A DNA stretch of 51,444 bases from a virus: the IMG/VR virus record IMGVR_UViG_3300036770_003993, positions 1-51,444 of that record; one strand, 5' to 3'. Each line of letters opens with the position of its first letter. Position 1 is the stretch's first letter. Position numbers and translations under genes: made by a program. Shown here in pieces: positions 41,623-49,142 of this stretch. The notes beneath the pieces are model-generated. The model searched no databases. It was not told the DNA's origin and saw only the letters and a list, made by a program, of their open reading frames with translations.

Positions 41623-41962
41623 TAAACCCTTTATAAAATTTAACAGAATCTTCAGCAACTGATTTTCCACTCATTATTGAGTTATCTATCATTTTGTTAA
41701 TTGCCTGAACGTATTTTGGTCGTTTTATTTTAAAACATATGTCTATTTTTCTTTTTAAATTTGCAATCTCGGAATCATCTTTCGCCTCACTTATAGCGTC
41801 CTCCAAATACCACATTCGGCAATGTAATATTGATAATTTCTCAATTACTTCACCTAAATTATCTGTTTCGATAATGTCCTCAGGTAGGTCAACGTTTTTG
41901 TTTTTGTTTAATGACTCAACAATTTTTGAGTGTATTAAACTTTCTATTTTTTCTCCAATCAT
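41615..41962 (-). CDS. DUF4254-like small helical protein
   Basis: A 115-residue helical protein. The central LSILHCRMWYLEDAISEAKDD, followed by LKRKIDICFKIKRPKYVQAINKMID, resembles DUF4254-type proteins, which are often found in lipopolysaccharide and capsule loci and in phage genomes. DUF4254 has no known activity; the helical pattern suggests a scaffold or regulator. It has one Cys and no membrane segment. Its end overlaps the SDR start by 8 bp and its start lies 1 bp from the neighbouring transferase. The family match is tentative. Confidence 0.55.
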   Translation of the reverse strand: MIGEKIESLIHSKIVESLNKNKNVDLPEDIIETDNLGEVIEKLSILHCRMWYLEDAISEAKDDSEIANLKRKIDICFKIKRPKYVQAINKMIDNSIMSGKSVAEDSVKFYKGFNE

Positions 41963-41963
41963 A

Positions 41964-42614
41964 TTAAAATATTGTTATAAAATTATTTTTTCCTTTACTA
42001 TTTAAGTATTCATCATAACCACGGATATATTGGTGATAATAAAATTTTGGTTTACTAAATACATACGAGTTAACTAAACATTTTATACTTGATTCCATGA
42101 TATGAACCTCGGTTGCATTTTCGATTAACTTTAATATATCAAATACTCCATAATTTGTTGGATTATCGATAATTTTTAAATCTTTTCTAACTTTTTTTAG
42201 GTCAACTCCACCATGTGTGAATACGTATTCTTCATTATTTGGATTTAAATTTTGATAAACCTCATTTTCTTTGTCTAAATCTCTTAAAAATTTAAACTTT
42301 GAATACCTAAACTCAAAAGGAAACCCTGCTTGTTTATAGAAAGATTCGTCAAAAGTGGAACAAGAGTAATCCGCAGTAATCCGTATGGTATCTTTTTCAA
42401 TGTTATTAGTTAGAATGTATGAATCAACATCCCATACTTCTCCAATTGGTAACACAATAATATTATCATCATCCCTGTACATGTATTCAACATTTTTAAA
42501 ATTATGAGGTTTACAAAATACAGTTACTTTACCATAAATTTGTTTATAGTTTCTGACCATTCCATTACAAATAATATGGTCACCTAATCCTAAATGGTGA
42601 AAAATATACTTCAT
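41964..42614 (-). CDS. GT-B-like glycosyltransferase (GT9-like fold)
   Basis: A 216-residue protein. It starts with YIFHHLGLGDHIICNGMVRNYK (residues 3-24), where the GLGDHI turn is the GT9-like N-terminal motif (hGDhhhshPhhr) of heptosyltransferase-type enzymes. EEYVFTHGGVDLKKVRKDL (around 136-154) corresponds to the donor-half start, and EVHIMESSIKCLVNSY (around 177-192) corresponds to the later glutamate/serine loop. It is shorter than heptosyltransferases (about 320 residues), so it is minimal. It lies 1 bp from the neighbouring genes on both sides. Donor and acceptor unknown. Confidence 0.65.
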   Translation of the reverse strand: MKYIFHHLGLGDHIICNGMVRNYKQIYGKVTVFCKPHNFKNVEYMYRDDDNIIVLPIGEVWDVDSYILTNNIEKDTIRITADYSCSTFDESFYKQAGFPFEFRYSKFKFLRDLDKENEVYQNLNPNNEEYVFTHGGVDLKKVRKDLKIIDNPTNYGVFDILKLIENATEVHIMESSIKCLVNSYVFSKPKFYYHQYIRGYDEYLNSKGKNNFITIF

Positions 42615-43238
42615 TTATATACTGTTTAATAATATTTCCATTTCATTTTTTGTTTTGATATAATGAAATGATATATAATTTTTTATTTCAGATAGACCAA
42701 ATCCAAAAAATGAAGGTGGTTGTGACCTAAACATAATAGAATCTTTTGATGAGATTCCTAACTCTCTTAAACATATTCCTAAACTTACGTCAGAATATCC
42801 GGAATTTAAAAATTTAACGTGATTAATTATATTTTTAAGTAACTCTGAATGTATTAAATATCCAGCACCTCCTGAACAATAATTAAGACTTCTATCACCC
42901 GGCCAAGTACCTTCAAGTACTGAGCCATGTACTGAATTTTTATCAGAAGACTCTATAAATTCCTCTAATTTTTTAGTATTAACAAATGTATCATCATCAC
43001 AAAAGAAAAACCATTCATAACCTTCAACATTATTTGATACATAATGTAACACATTGATGTGTTTATCTTCATTTGAATGATAATCTGTTCTATTTGAAAC
43101 TTTTACAATGTTTTTTTCATTATCCTCATGGTCTGAATAGAATAAACAATCCTCATTTTTTCCCCATGTTTCTTTAACGTTATAATACCTATCAGGATTC
43201 ATTGACCCGTGTAATATTACATATAGTATTTTTTTCAT
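42615..43238 (-). CDS. Fringe-like (GT31-type) glycosyltransferase
   Basis: A 207-residue protein with the motifs of the Fringe/beta-1,3-galactosyltransferase fold in order: VKETWGKN (Glu23-Thr-Trp-Gly26), the WFFFCDDDTFV metal-binding motif (Asp81-Asp83), NYCSGGAGYLIH (119-130) and SGYSDVSLGICLRELGI (147-162), then a late FRSQPPSFF. The cofactor would be Mn2+ with a UDP-sugar donor. This combination is best known from eukaryotic core-1 and Fringe transferases, with sparse bacterial and viral relatives. There is no N-terminal membrane anchor, so it is cytoplasmic. It overlaps the next gene by 4 bp. Confidence 0.8.
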   Translation of the reverse strand: MKKILYVILHGSMNPDRYYNVKETWGKNEDCLFYSDHEDNEKNIVKVSNRTDYHSNEDKHINVLHYVSNNVEGYEWFFFCDDDTFVNTKKLEEFIESSDKNSVHGSVLEGTWPGDRSLNYCSGGAGYLIHSELLKNIINHVKFLNSGYSDVSLGICLRELGISSKDSIMFRSQPPSFFGFGLSEIKNYISFHYIKTKNEMEILLNSI

Positions 43239-43894
43239 ATTACTAATTTATAGTCTTCACCAACAAAATTGTCATTTTCATCAATTCTATCCCCAACGAA
43301 TCTTCCAAATTCTCTTTTAATGGGGAATGGTTTATTTTCAAAAAATTCATCATGAGTAAATCTATCATCTTTAAAAATAGAGTAAATGGTCTTCAAAAAT
43401 GTTTGGTCAGAACCGTATTCTAAATTTTTATTTTTTGTAAATTTATCAATCATTTCGGTTAATGGGATTATCCCTGATTTAATCCCCCACATCCCTCCTA
43501 AAATTCCCAACCCATCATTACCGTAAGGTATTCTATGAGCCGGATGGTCTCTCATAACATGTATCGATTTACCTGAATTAATCCATTCATCTACCGCCAT
43601 TTTTTCTCTAATCGTTATTCTTGAATCGGAATCTCTAAACACACAATATTGGGCATTTTCTAAATCGTGAGCAAAAAATCTCCAAAACATTCCATAGATT
43701 TTCTTTTCAGTAAAATTTATGGTTAAAACTCCAAATTCGTTTAATTTATTAATTGTCTCAATTGGCACAGTATTATCATAATATACCACCATTTGCCAAT
43801 CTGAATAAATTGTTTTCCATAGTTCAGCATTTTTAATTGCTCCAATATTGTATATTGGAGAATCTCCCCAAAGACTAAAACTTAAATAATTCAT
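43235..43894 (-). CDS. Glycosyltransferase-like protein with DSD motif
   Basis: A 219-residue protein. It has a GT-A-like fold: LWKTIYSDWQMVVYYDNTVP (around 26-45), ENAQYCVFRDSDSRIT (79-94) with the metal motif Asp-Ser-Asp, HVMRDHPAHR (112-121), GNDGLGILGGMWGIKSG (125-141), and YGSDQTFLKTIY (around 160-171), which resembles a transferase active-site DQ loop. I have seen similar proteins annotated as hypothetical in phages and giant viruses. It is coupled to the upstream gene (ATGA, overlap 4 bp) and to the Fringe-like gene (overlap 4 bp). Sugar donor unknown. Confidence 0.65.
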   Translation of the reverse strand: MNYLSFSLWGDSPIYNIGAIKNAELWKTIYSDWQMVVYYDNTVPIETINKLNEFGVLTINFTEKKIYGMFWRFFAHDLENAQYCVFRDSDSRITIREKMAVDEWINSGKSIHVMRDHPAHRIPYGNDGLGILGGMWGIKSGIIPLTEMIDKFTKNKNLEYGSDQTFLKTIYSIFKDDRFTHDEFFENKPFPIKREFGRFVGDRIDENDNFVGEDYKLVI

Positions 43895-45318
43895 ATTTTA
43901 TTTTCGGTCAATTCTTTTATGTTTTTTTCATAATCGACATAATGTCCTTGGGTTCCATGAGAATCCATTTGGTAGTGTTTGATTAAGCCTTGAGTCAACA
44001 TAACGTTAATCTTATTAAAAATATAATAAAAACTAATTGACCTTTCATGTGCATGTCCGGCAGTTTTTGAGGATTTAATTAACTCACTAATTGGGACAAA
44101 CCATTTCATATATGAATTAAAATAGTCATATGACATTGTTGAATTACTTGTAGATGACCACATCATATTTGGACTACTTTTTATATAAAATCGAATAGTT
44201 TTTTCCAAATCTAAATTATAAATTTGTTTAACAGAATTAAAAAATTCTCCGACCCAATCTTTATTATCAATGTAATGAAAATTAGAACAAGGAAACGGAA
44301 TATACCCAACCATAGGAACCTCATCATAAACAAATTTTGAAATAATTTGACCTAAATTATCATGAGTGATTAAGTCGTATTCAAATAGGTTTACATACTT
44401 GGTGGTTATTAGATTATTTTTCCACAATGCGTACCATCCTGTAAATGCGTTTAATGTTGGATACTCCTCCATATTAAACTCCAAATTACGTGCTATTATC
44501 ACATCTTCCCTACCCTCAATTTTGTCAGTAGGTCGGTTACCTAAAAACATATATTTTAAATTAGATAAAGAACTAAATTTACCATTATCAATATAATTTA
44601 ATATAATGTCTTGGTCGTGACAAAAGATAAATGTTGAGTATGTATTATTTTTATTTGTAATGTCTATTGGTAAATGTTCTTTGTAAATTTCAGAAAATTT
44701 AATTCGGTTTTGTTCCCATTGGTCATTAGTCATACCAATAGATAAGTGAGTTAATCTAATATCTGAAATAACCCCAATTTTAACTCCATCGACATAGTTT
44801 GGGATACAAAAAGACAAGTCATAAAAATGGAAACCATCAAAATCCGTATTAAACTTATGTTTAATTTTATTCTTATCAAACGAAATAAACAAACCATCAA
44901 TTAAAACAGCTTCTTCAATTTTATTATTTAAATGTTTTGAATAAGTACTAGTCCATTTTTTACCTTCGTGTTTGTGATTCACAATACCATACATTGTATG
45001 TGGGACTTCCCACCATTTACCTGATGATGGTAAGTATTTTGACCCTGCCATACCAAGTACACCGTATTCAGGGTTTCTTTGGTAATGTTTAAGTAATTTT
45101 ACTCCCCAATTATTTGTATCAAACTCAATATCATCGTGACATAACACAACAATATTATTACTACTCTGTTCAATAATTTCATTATAAACTTGTGGTAATG
45201 ATTTAACACCATTATTAACAACTTCAATTAATTGGACATTTTTAATTCCACAAGTTTTTTTAATATATTCCTGAAATTCAGGTTTAGTTTCTCTGGTACT
45301 ATATCCTATTGTTATCAT
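43891..45318 (-). CDS. Two-domain protein, GT2-like N-terminal transferase
   Basis: A 475-residue protein. Residues 1-215 resemble a GT2-like family: MITIGYSTRETKPEFQEYI, NIVVLCHDDIEFDTNNWG (around 54-71) with Asp-Asp as the metal site, GVLGMAGSKYLPSSGKWW, and GFHFYDLSFC (around 162-171). The rest (about 230-475) begins again with TYSTFIFCHDQDIILNYI and contains VNLFEYDLITHDNLGQI and a Trp/Ser-rich part, then the TAGHAHERSISFYYI helix. This second half could be another transferase domain (galactofuranosyl-like or DUF4422-like), but I cannot say which. It is the last gene of the sugar island before dUTPase, with a 4-bp overlap. Confidence 0.7.
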   Translation of the reverse strand: MITIGYSTRETKPEFQEYIKKTCGIKNVQLIEVVNNGVKSLPQVYNEIIEQSSNNIVVLCHDDIEFDTNNWGVKLLKHYQRNPEYGVLGMAGSKYLPSSGKWWEVPHTMYGIVNHKHEGKKWTSTYSKHLNNKIEEAVLIDGLFISFDKNKIKHKFNTDFDGFHFYDLSFCIPNYVDGVKIGVISDIRLTHLSIGMTNDQWEQNRIKFSEIYKEHLPIDITNKNNTYSTFIFCHDQDIILNYIDNGKFSSLSNLKYMFLGNRPTDKIEGREDVIIARNLEFNMEEYPTLNAFTGWYALWKNNLITTKYVNLFEYDLITHDNLGQIISKFVYDEVPMVGYIPFPCSNFHYIDNKDWVGEFFNSVKQIYNLDLEKTIRFYIKSSPNMMWSSTSNSTMSYDYFNSYMKWFVPISELIKSSKTAGHAHERSISFYYIFNKINVMLTQGLIKHYQMDSHGTQGHYVDYEKNIKELTENKI

Positions 45319-45899
45319 ATTCCCGTACTTCCAAATCCATTATTACCCCTTTCGGTATTTCCTAATTTCTCAACCTTCTCTAAGTTTATCCATCTGCCTG
45401 TAACACATCTTGCGACAACTGCTTGTGCAATTTTCATACCTCGGGTAATTGTAAATGGTTCAGGGTTTGTATTAAACACGATAACTTTGACTTCCCCATT
45501 ATAACCCTCATCTATTGTTCCAGGAGTGTTTAAAACAGTTAATCCATGATTTAGGGCTAACCCACTTTTAGGTCTTATTTGTATTTCAAAATCCTGAGGG
45601 ATTTGAAAACTAATTCCTGTTGGTATTAACATTCTACCAAATGCGGGAATAGTGTATTCATCTGAGGAGTATAAATCAAATCCACTATCGGAGTCGTAAT
45701 TATACATTAAATTTTTGCCTGTTGAGGAAGTGTACTTTAAAGTTACTTTTTCAGAAGACATTTGTTCCATCTCCCTTTCTAATTGCTCTAAATCAATACC
45801 TAACTTATCCGTTATTTTTTTGTACATATCCCCATAATTTTCATCCTGAGATAAATCGGGTATAATCTTATTTAATTCTGACATAAACTCATCTTTCAT
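45315..45899 (-). CDS. dut: dUTPase
   Basis: Hydrolyses dUTP to dUMP and pyrophosphate, preventing uracil incorporation and feeding thymidylate synthesis. All five trimeric dUTPase motifs are present: SDSGFDLYS (70-78), RPKSGLA (109-115), the VLNTPGTIDEGYNGEVKV block (122-139) with the catalytic Asp130, RGMKIAQ (153-159), and the C-terminal ERGNNGFGSTG (183-193). At 194 residues it has about 50 extra N-terminal residues that are helical and acidic, not seen in the minimal enzyme (about 150). It is coupled to both the exonuclease gene (4 bp) and the glycosyltransferase gene (4 bp). Confidence 0.95.
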   Translation of the reverse strand: MKDEFMSELNKIIPDLSQDENYGDMYKKITDKLGIDLEQLEREMEQMSSEKVTLKYTSSTGKNLMYNYDSDSGFDLYSSDEYTIPAFGRMLIPTGISFQIPQDFEIQIRPKSGLALNHGLTVLNTPGTIDEGYNGEVKVIVFNTNPEPFTITRGMKIAQAVVARCVTGRWINLEKVEKLGNTERGNNGFGSTGI

Positions 45900-46594
45900 A
45901 AACTTTTAATTTTACTTATAACATTTATTAAAACTTCAACATCCTTTTCACAATATTCTTGGATTTCATCATATTTGTTCTCAAACCAAAACGCATCGTG
46001 TACTTTATTTCCAGTCACTTCCATATTCTTAGAACTTTCAATTCCCAAAGAAATACACATTAATTCTAATGAACCAATTGCTCCAAATTGACCATATTGC
46101 CAAATTTCTTTGGTGTCAATTGCTTTAACTTCCCACGGTTTTGTATCGTAAGATGGTAGAATTGACGGTGGTAAAATACCATTGATTAACATTCTTTTGG
46201 CGAGAACAGGAATATCAAAGTTTTTTATATTATGACCACATAGGACAAACCCCAACTTATCAATTCGCTTTAATAAATCTCTAACATCTGTCAATAATTG
46301 GGTTTCATCCGAATTGAAAAAACTTTGTGTTTTTTTCTCTCCTTTTGGGTCAACAAACCCAACAGACACGCATACAATTTTACAAAACTCAGGGACTAAT
46401 GCCGCCCTATTTACAAAGATATCCTCCTTTGAATTTCCCAATTCCTCAGGAAACTTTTTTTGAAACCAGTCTAAATAATGTTCAAATTGGTAACAAAGTT
46501 CAGGATAGTCTCGTTGGAAATTTTCAAAATTACTCGAAATCCCAACTGTTTCAATATCAATAAATAAAATTTTTTGTAATGGTGTGTTTATCAT
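45896..46594 (-). CDS. DnaQ-like 3'-5' exonuclease
   Basis: A 232-residue DEDD exonuclease similar to the predicted polysaccharide-locus and PolB-related exonuclease family (PF10108). Motif Exo I is FIDIETVG with Asp13 and Glu15. Exo II is CGHNIKNFDIPVLAKRM (around 118-134), holding the catalytic Asp. Exo III is EYCEKDVEVLINV near 210-222, with Asp. KAIDTKEIWQYGQFG and GSLELMCISLGI are also typical. It would degrade single-stranded 3' ends and could proofread or process DNA. It overlaps its neighbours by 4 bp on each side. Confidence 0.88.
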   Translation of the reverse strand: MINTPLQKILFIDIETVGISSNFENFQRDYPELCYQFEHYLDWFQKKFPEELGNSKEDIFVNRAALVPEFCKIVCVSVGFVDPKGEKKTQSFFNSDETQLLTDVRDLLKRIDKLGFVLCGHNIKNFDIPVLAKRMLINGILPPSILPSYDTKPWEVKAIDTKEIWQYGQFGAIGSLELMCISLGIESSKNMEVTGNKVHDAFWFENKYDEIQEYCEKDVEVLINVISKIKSL

Positions 46595-47805
46595 AAAATG
46601 GATTTATAAAATTCTGCTCTATTTTTTGTAACAACTCTTAGGTCGTATCTTTCAGATACGTGTTCAAATAATCTTTCACCCATATCCTTAACCATATTTG
46701 GATTATCAATTAATTTTTTAATGTATTTTGACCAATCCGAATGATTTCTTTGCTCATCAACCAACAATGCGTTACCGTCAACAAAATTACCATTTTTTAA
46801 GCAATGTGTCAAGTCGATGGTGTACGGTCCGTAGTTTGATGCGATTAAAGCTTTCTTATAAAACCCTGCTTCAATAACTTTTAATTGAGATTTAACCTTA
46901 TTAAACGTATGGTGTTTAATTGGTGCGATTGATACGTCAAATTTAGAGTAGTTTTTTGCATATGATGTTACAGGTTTTGTCCAAACTCTTAAATAATGTT
47001 TATCCATCTCATTCTCGTAAGATGTGTTCTCAAATTTCATCAAATAGTTTTTATAATCCTCATCAACTATTGAGTAGTTGTTTGTAAATATTTTTTCATA
47101 CTCATACCAAACACTCTCATGTGGTTTAATTGGTCTTTGTTTTTGTTCACCCGTTTGTTGATTGATTTCAGTGATTGTTCCTCTTGTGTCAAACCCACAC
47201 AAAACAAATTGTAATTTGTCTTTCTTATCATTCAATTTTGCAACCATTCCATCAAGTAACATTAAATCATGTAAGTGAGATGAACCACCTAACCAACCAA
47301 CTCTTAATCTATCAGATTCGGGAGTTTTTTCTTTGAATTGAGATTCATTTGGGTCAATTGCATTTGGGAAAATGAATACGTTTGGATTGTGTTTCATAAT
47401 CTCATCGGCGAATAATGTTGTGGTTGTTGTCACATATTTTGCAGCCTTAATGTTTGCAACAATCTTCTCGTGAATTTTGTTTGTGACAATAATCTGATGA
47501 AGTGGATGCTCTTTTCCTGGTAACCAATAATCATCAATATCACAGATGGTTATGATACCTTGTGAATTTAAGTAATTGATTACGTCAACTGACTTATCCA
47601 TATCTTGTCCAATACTTCTATGGAAGTGAACAATTGGATACTGCTTCCAAAAATTAATATCATTAAAATCGATATCATATACAATATCGACATGAAACTC
47701 ATCAGGATATAGATTTTGTAAAAAAATGTGAGGGTCGACAGACCTAAATTTACCAACACCAGTACGGTCAGATGGGACAACTAAAACTTTAATTTTTTCT
47801 TTCAT
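46591..47805 (-). CDS. GT-B glycosyltransferase (GT4-like)
   Basis: A 404-residue enzyme. N-terminal half: IKVLVVPSDRTGVGKFRSVDPH (residues 4-25) and PIVHFHRSIGQ (57-67), where His-Phe-His-Arg sits in the acceptor half; the DIDDYWLPG (89-97) and VFIFPNAIDPNESQF elements follow. Donor half: LRVGWLGGSSHLHDL (168-182) and a late VIEAGFYKKALIASNYGPY (around 313-331), which is the E-x-x-hhh-K/P region of GT4. It is the first gene of the 28-gene run. The start codon overlaps an inverted repeat that could regulate its translation. No membrane segment. Confidence 0.82.
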   Translation of the reverse strand: MKEKIKVLVVPSDRTGVGKFRSVDPHIFLQNLYPDEFHVDIVYDIDFNDINFWKQYPIVHFHRSIGQDMDKSVDVINYLNSQGIITICDIDDYWLPGKEHPLHQIIVTNKIHEKIVANIKAAKYVTTTTTLFADEIMKHNPNVFIFPNAIDPNESQFKEKTPESDRLRVGWLGGSSHLHDLMLLDGMVAKLNDKKDKLQFVLCGFDTRGTITEINQQTGEQKQRPIKPHESVWYEYEKIFTNNYSIVDEDYKNYLMKFENTSYENEMDKHYLRVWTKPVTSYAKNYSKFDVSIAPIKHHTFNKVKSQLKVIEAGFYKKALIASNYGPYTIDLTHCLKNGNFVDGNALLVDEQRNHSDWSKYIKKLIDNPNMVKDMGERLFEHVSERYDLRVVTKNRAEFYKSIL

Positions 47806-47829
47806 AATTGTTTTCTATTCAACAATTAT
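47804..47829 (-). promoter_or_regulatory. Hairpin covering the start codon of the first gene of the run
   Basis: A 9-bp perfect inverted repeat (ATAATTGTT / AACAATTAT) with an 8-nt loop. On the minus strand its right arm contains the A and T of the ATG at 47805. It could hide the start codon in mRNA. No TATTTAT box is nearby; the upstream 35 bp are A/T runs. Confidence 0.4.
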
Positions 47830-47864
47830 AAAAAAATAAAAATAAAATTCAATTAAAAGTCAGA

Positions 47865-48446
47865 TTATTTAATCTTTTTAATCTTGGTTACAGTACCTTC
47901 AAATATGTGTTTACCAACTCTGAATTGGAATGTGTCCTTTGTTTTAGATTCAGACTCACTTAATATCCCGTGTTCGGATAGTATCTCCTCCAAAGTTTCT
48001 CTAATAACTGATTTTAAATCAGAGTTATTAGTTTTTGGTTGATTGTAATTTGTATTTGTTTGTTTTGAATTTTGAGTAACCCCCTTTTCCTCATTCATTA
48101 ATCTCGCAGCCTTTTCTAAAATATCGTTAGAAATTGTTGGTGAGTAAGACTCAGGTTGTCTGATTGGGTGTTCAATCATTAATTTTTTAATTGCGTCAGG
48201 TAGTTTTGAATTTTGAATTCTATCTGGGGTCATTTGTGACGGTGTGATTGGTTTTGGTGTTGGGGTAGATGTTTCTAATAATTCCTGAGGTAAATTATAC
48301 GTAGCATTAATAGGTTCCGCACTATATAGTTCAGGCACACCTACTGATGATTCGGAAATTGCTCCATTTGTGTTTCTAGGAATATCTTTATGTCTATCCA
48401 TAATTTTCTTAGAAATCATTAATTTTTGTATAAAATCTTCGTTCAT
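47865..48446 (-). CDS. Unknown protein with Pro-rich middle
   Basis: A 193-residue protein. The first part (MNEDFIQKLMISKKIMDRHK) is helical. The middle (residues 40-110) is Pro/Thr/Ser-rich and disordered. A helix LKSVIRETLEEILSEHGIL is near residue 145, and a short beta-rich C-terminal module FQFRVGKHIFEGTVTKIKKI ends the protein. I recognise no named domain, although the C-terminal module is like those of many phage proteins that carry a helix-linker-sheet layout. It overlaps the next gene by 4 bp. Probably a virion-associated protein. Confidence 0.55.
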   Translation of the reverse strand: MNEDFIQKLMISKKIMDRHKDIPRNTNGAISESSVGVPELYSAEPINATYNLPQELLETSTPTPKPITPSQMTPDRIQNSKLPDAIKKLMIEHPIRQPESYSPTISNDILEKAARLMNEEKGVTQNSKQTNTNYNQPKTNNSDLKSVIRETLEEILSEHGILSESESKTKDTFQFRVGKHIFEGTVTKIKKIK

Positions 48447-48841
48447 ATTTCTTCTCCTGTTAATTCAAATTCTGCACACACTTTTAATCCAACCATTCCT
48501 TTATCATTCGGATTGTATAGTGGTCTTGGTTCGGTAAAATTTTCTCTTGGGTTTGGGACATAACTACCCATCCTATCCAAACGAAACAATCTCCAACCTG
48601 GTAATGGTTGGTCACCTATCGATGCGGTATGTGACGCTCCCTCTCTTTCAAACGCTCTTAAAACTTTGTTACCTTTTTTAGAAGTACCAACGCAAAAAGG
48701 TTCGATAACCCGTAAACCTCTTCCACCATTTTCGTCACCATAATAATATATCGTAGTAACGTTTTTATTTTTAATGGAATTGGATACTTCACCAAAACTT
48801 ACTTCTAAAATAATATCTTTTAAAACGTTGTAAAGTTTCAT
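48443..48841 (-). CDS. WYL-like small protein
   Basis: A 132-residue protein. The N-terminal helix MKLYNVLKDIILE contains Ile11-Leu-Glu13, a possible prohead-protease site. Residues 25-105 have the WYL-domain-like order: TTIYYYGDENGGRGLRVIEPFCVGTSKKGNKVLRAF, then PLPGWRLFRLDRM and FTEPRPLYNPND. WYL domains bind ligands or nucleic acid in bacterial regulators; in phages such single-domain proteins are common and uncharacterised. It starts 6 bp from the gene above it in the run and overlaps the gene below by 4 bp. Function is open. Confidence 0.65.
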   Translation of the reverse strand: MKLYNVLKDIILEVSFGEVSNSIKNKNVTTIYYYGDENGGRGLRVIEPFCVGTSKKGNKVLRAFEREGASHTASIGDQPLPGWRLFRLDRMGSYVPNPRENFTEPRPLYNPNDKGMVGLKVCAEFELTGEEI

Positions 48842-48847
48842 TTTATA

Positions 48848-49138
48848 TTATTGTGGGTTTGTATTGTATGGATTTTTTGGGTTAAATTTGTTCATTGCAA
48901 AATCCTCTGTCCTAATAATAGTATCTAATAAAGTACCACCATTAAGAGTATCTAAGTAAGTACCTGTACCTCTACCCATATTATCTCCATCAGAGATTGC
49001 GTCAGGGTTAGTTTGAGAATACTCATTATCACTTATTGCATAGTCATTTTTAGTAACTAGTTCTTTTCTTTTTTGCTCCGCAATTTGAGTTAATTTATTT
49101 TGCGGTTGTGTTAATTCTAACGGAATGTATGTTGCCAT
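48848..49138 (-). CDS. Small protein, unknown function
   Basis: A 96-residue, Asn/Thr/Asp-rich protein that I do not recognise. It opens MATYIPLELTQPQNKLTQIAEQKRKELV and continues as a mostly disordered region (NEYSQTNPDAISDGDNMGRGTGTYLDTLNGGTL), ending in a Pro/Asn-rich tail. Such short proteins near virion genes are often minor tail or baseplate proteins. It is 4 bp from the upstream gene and 6 bp from the next, so it is within the same operon. There is no other evidence. Confidence 0.5.
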   Translation of the reverse strand: MATYIPLELTQPQNKLTQIAEQKRKELVTKNDYAISDNEYSQTNPDAISDGDNMGRGTGTYLDTLNGGTLLDTIIRTEDFAMNKFNPKNPYNTNPQ

Positions 49139-49142
49139 AATT

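Noticed and set aside
29278-45318. Bacterial O-antigen or capsule cluster rather than phage DNA
   Set aside because: The genes are fused by short overlaps to PhoH, a gp55-like sigma factor and dUTPase, all typical phage genes, on the same strand and in the same run. No bacterial housekeeping gene, flippase (Wzx) or polymerase (Wzy) was seen.
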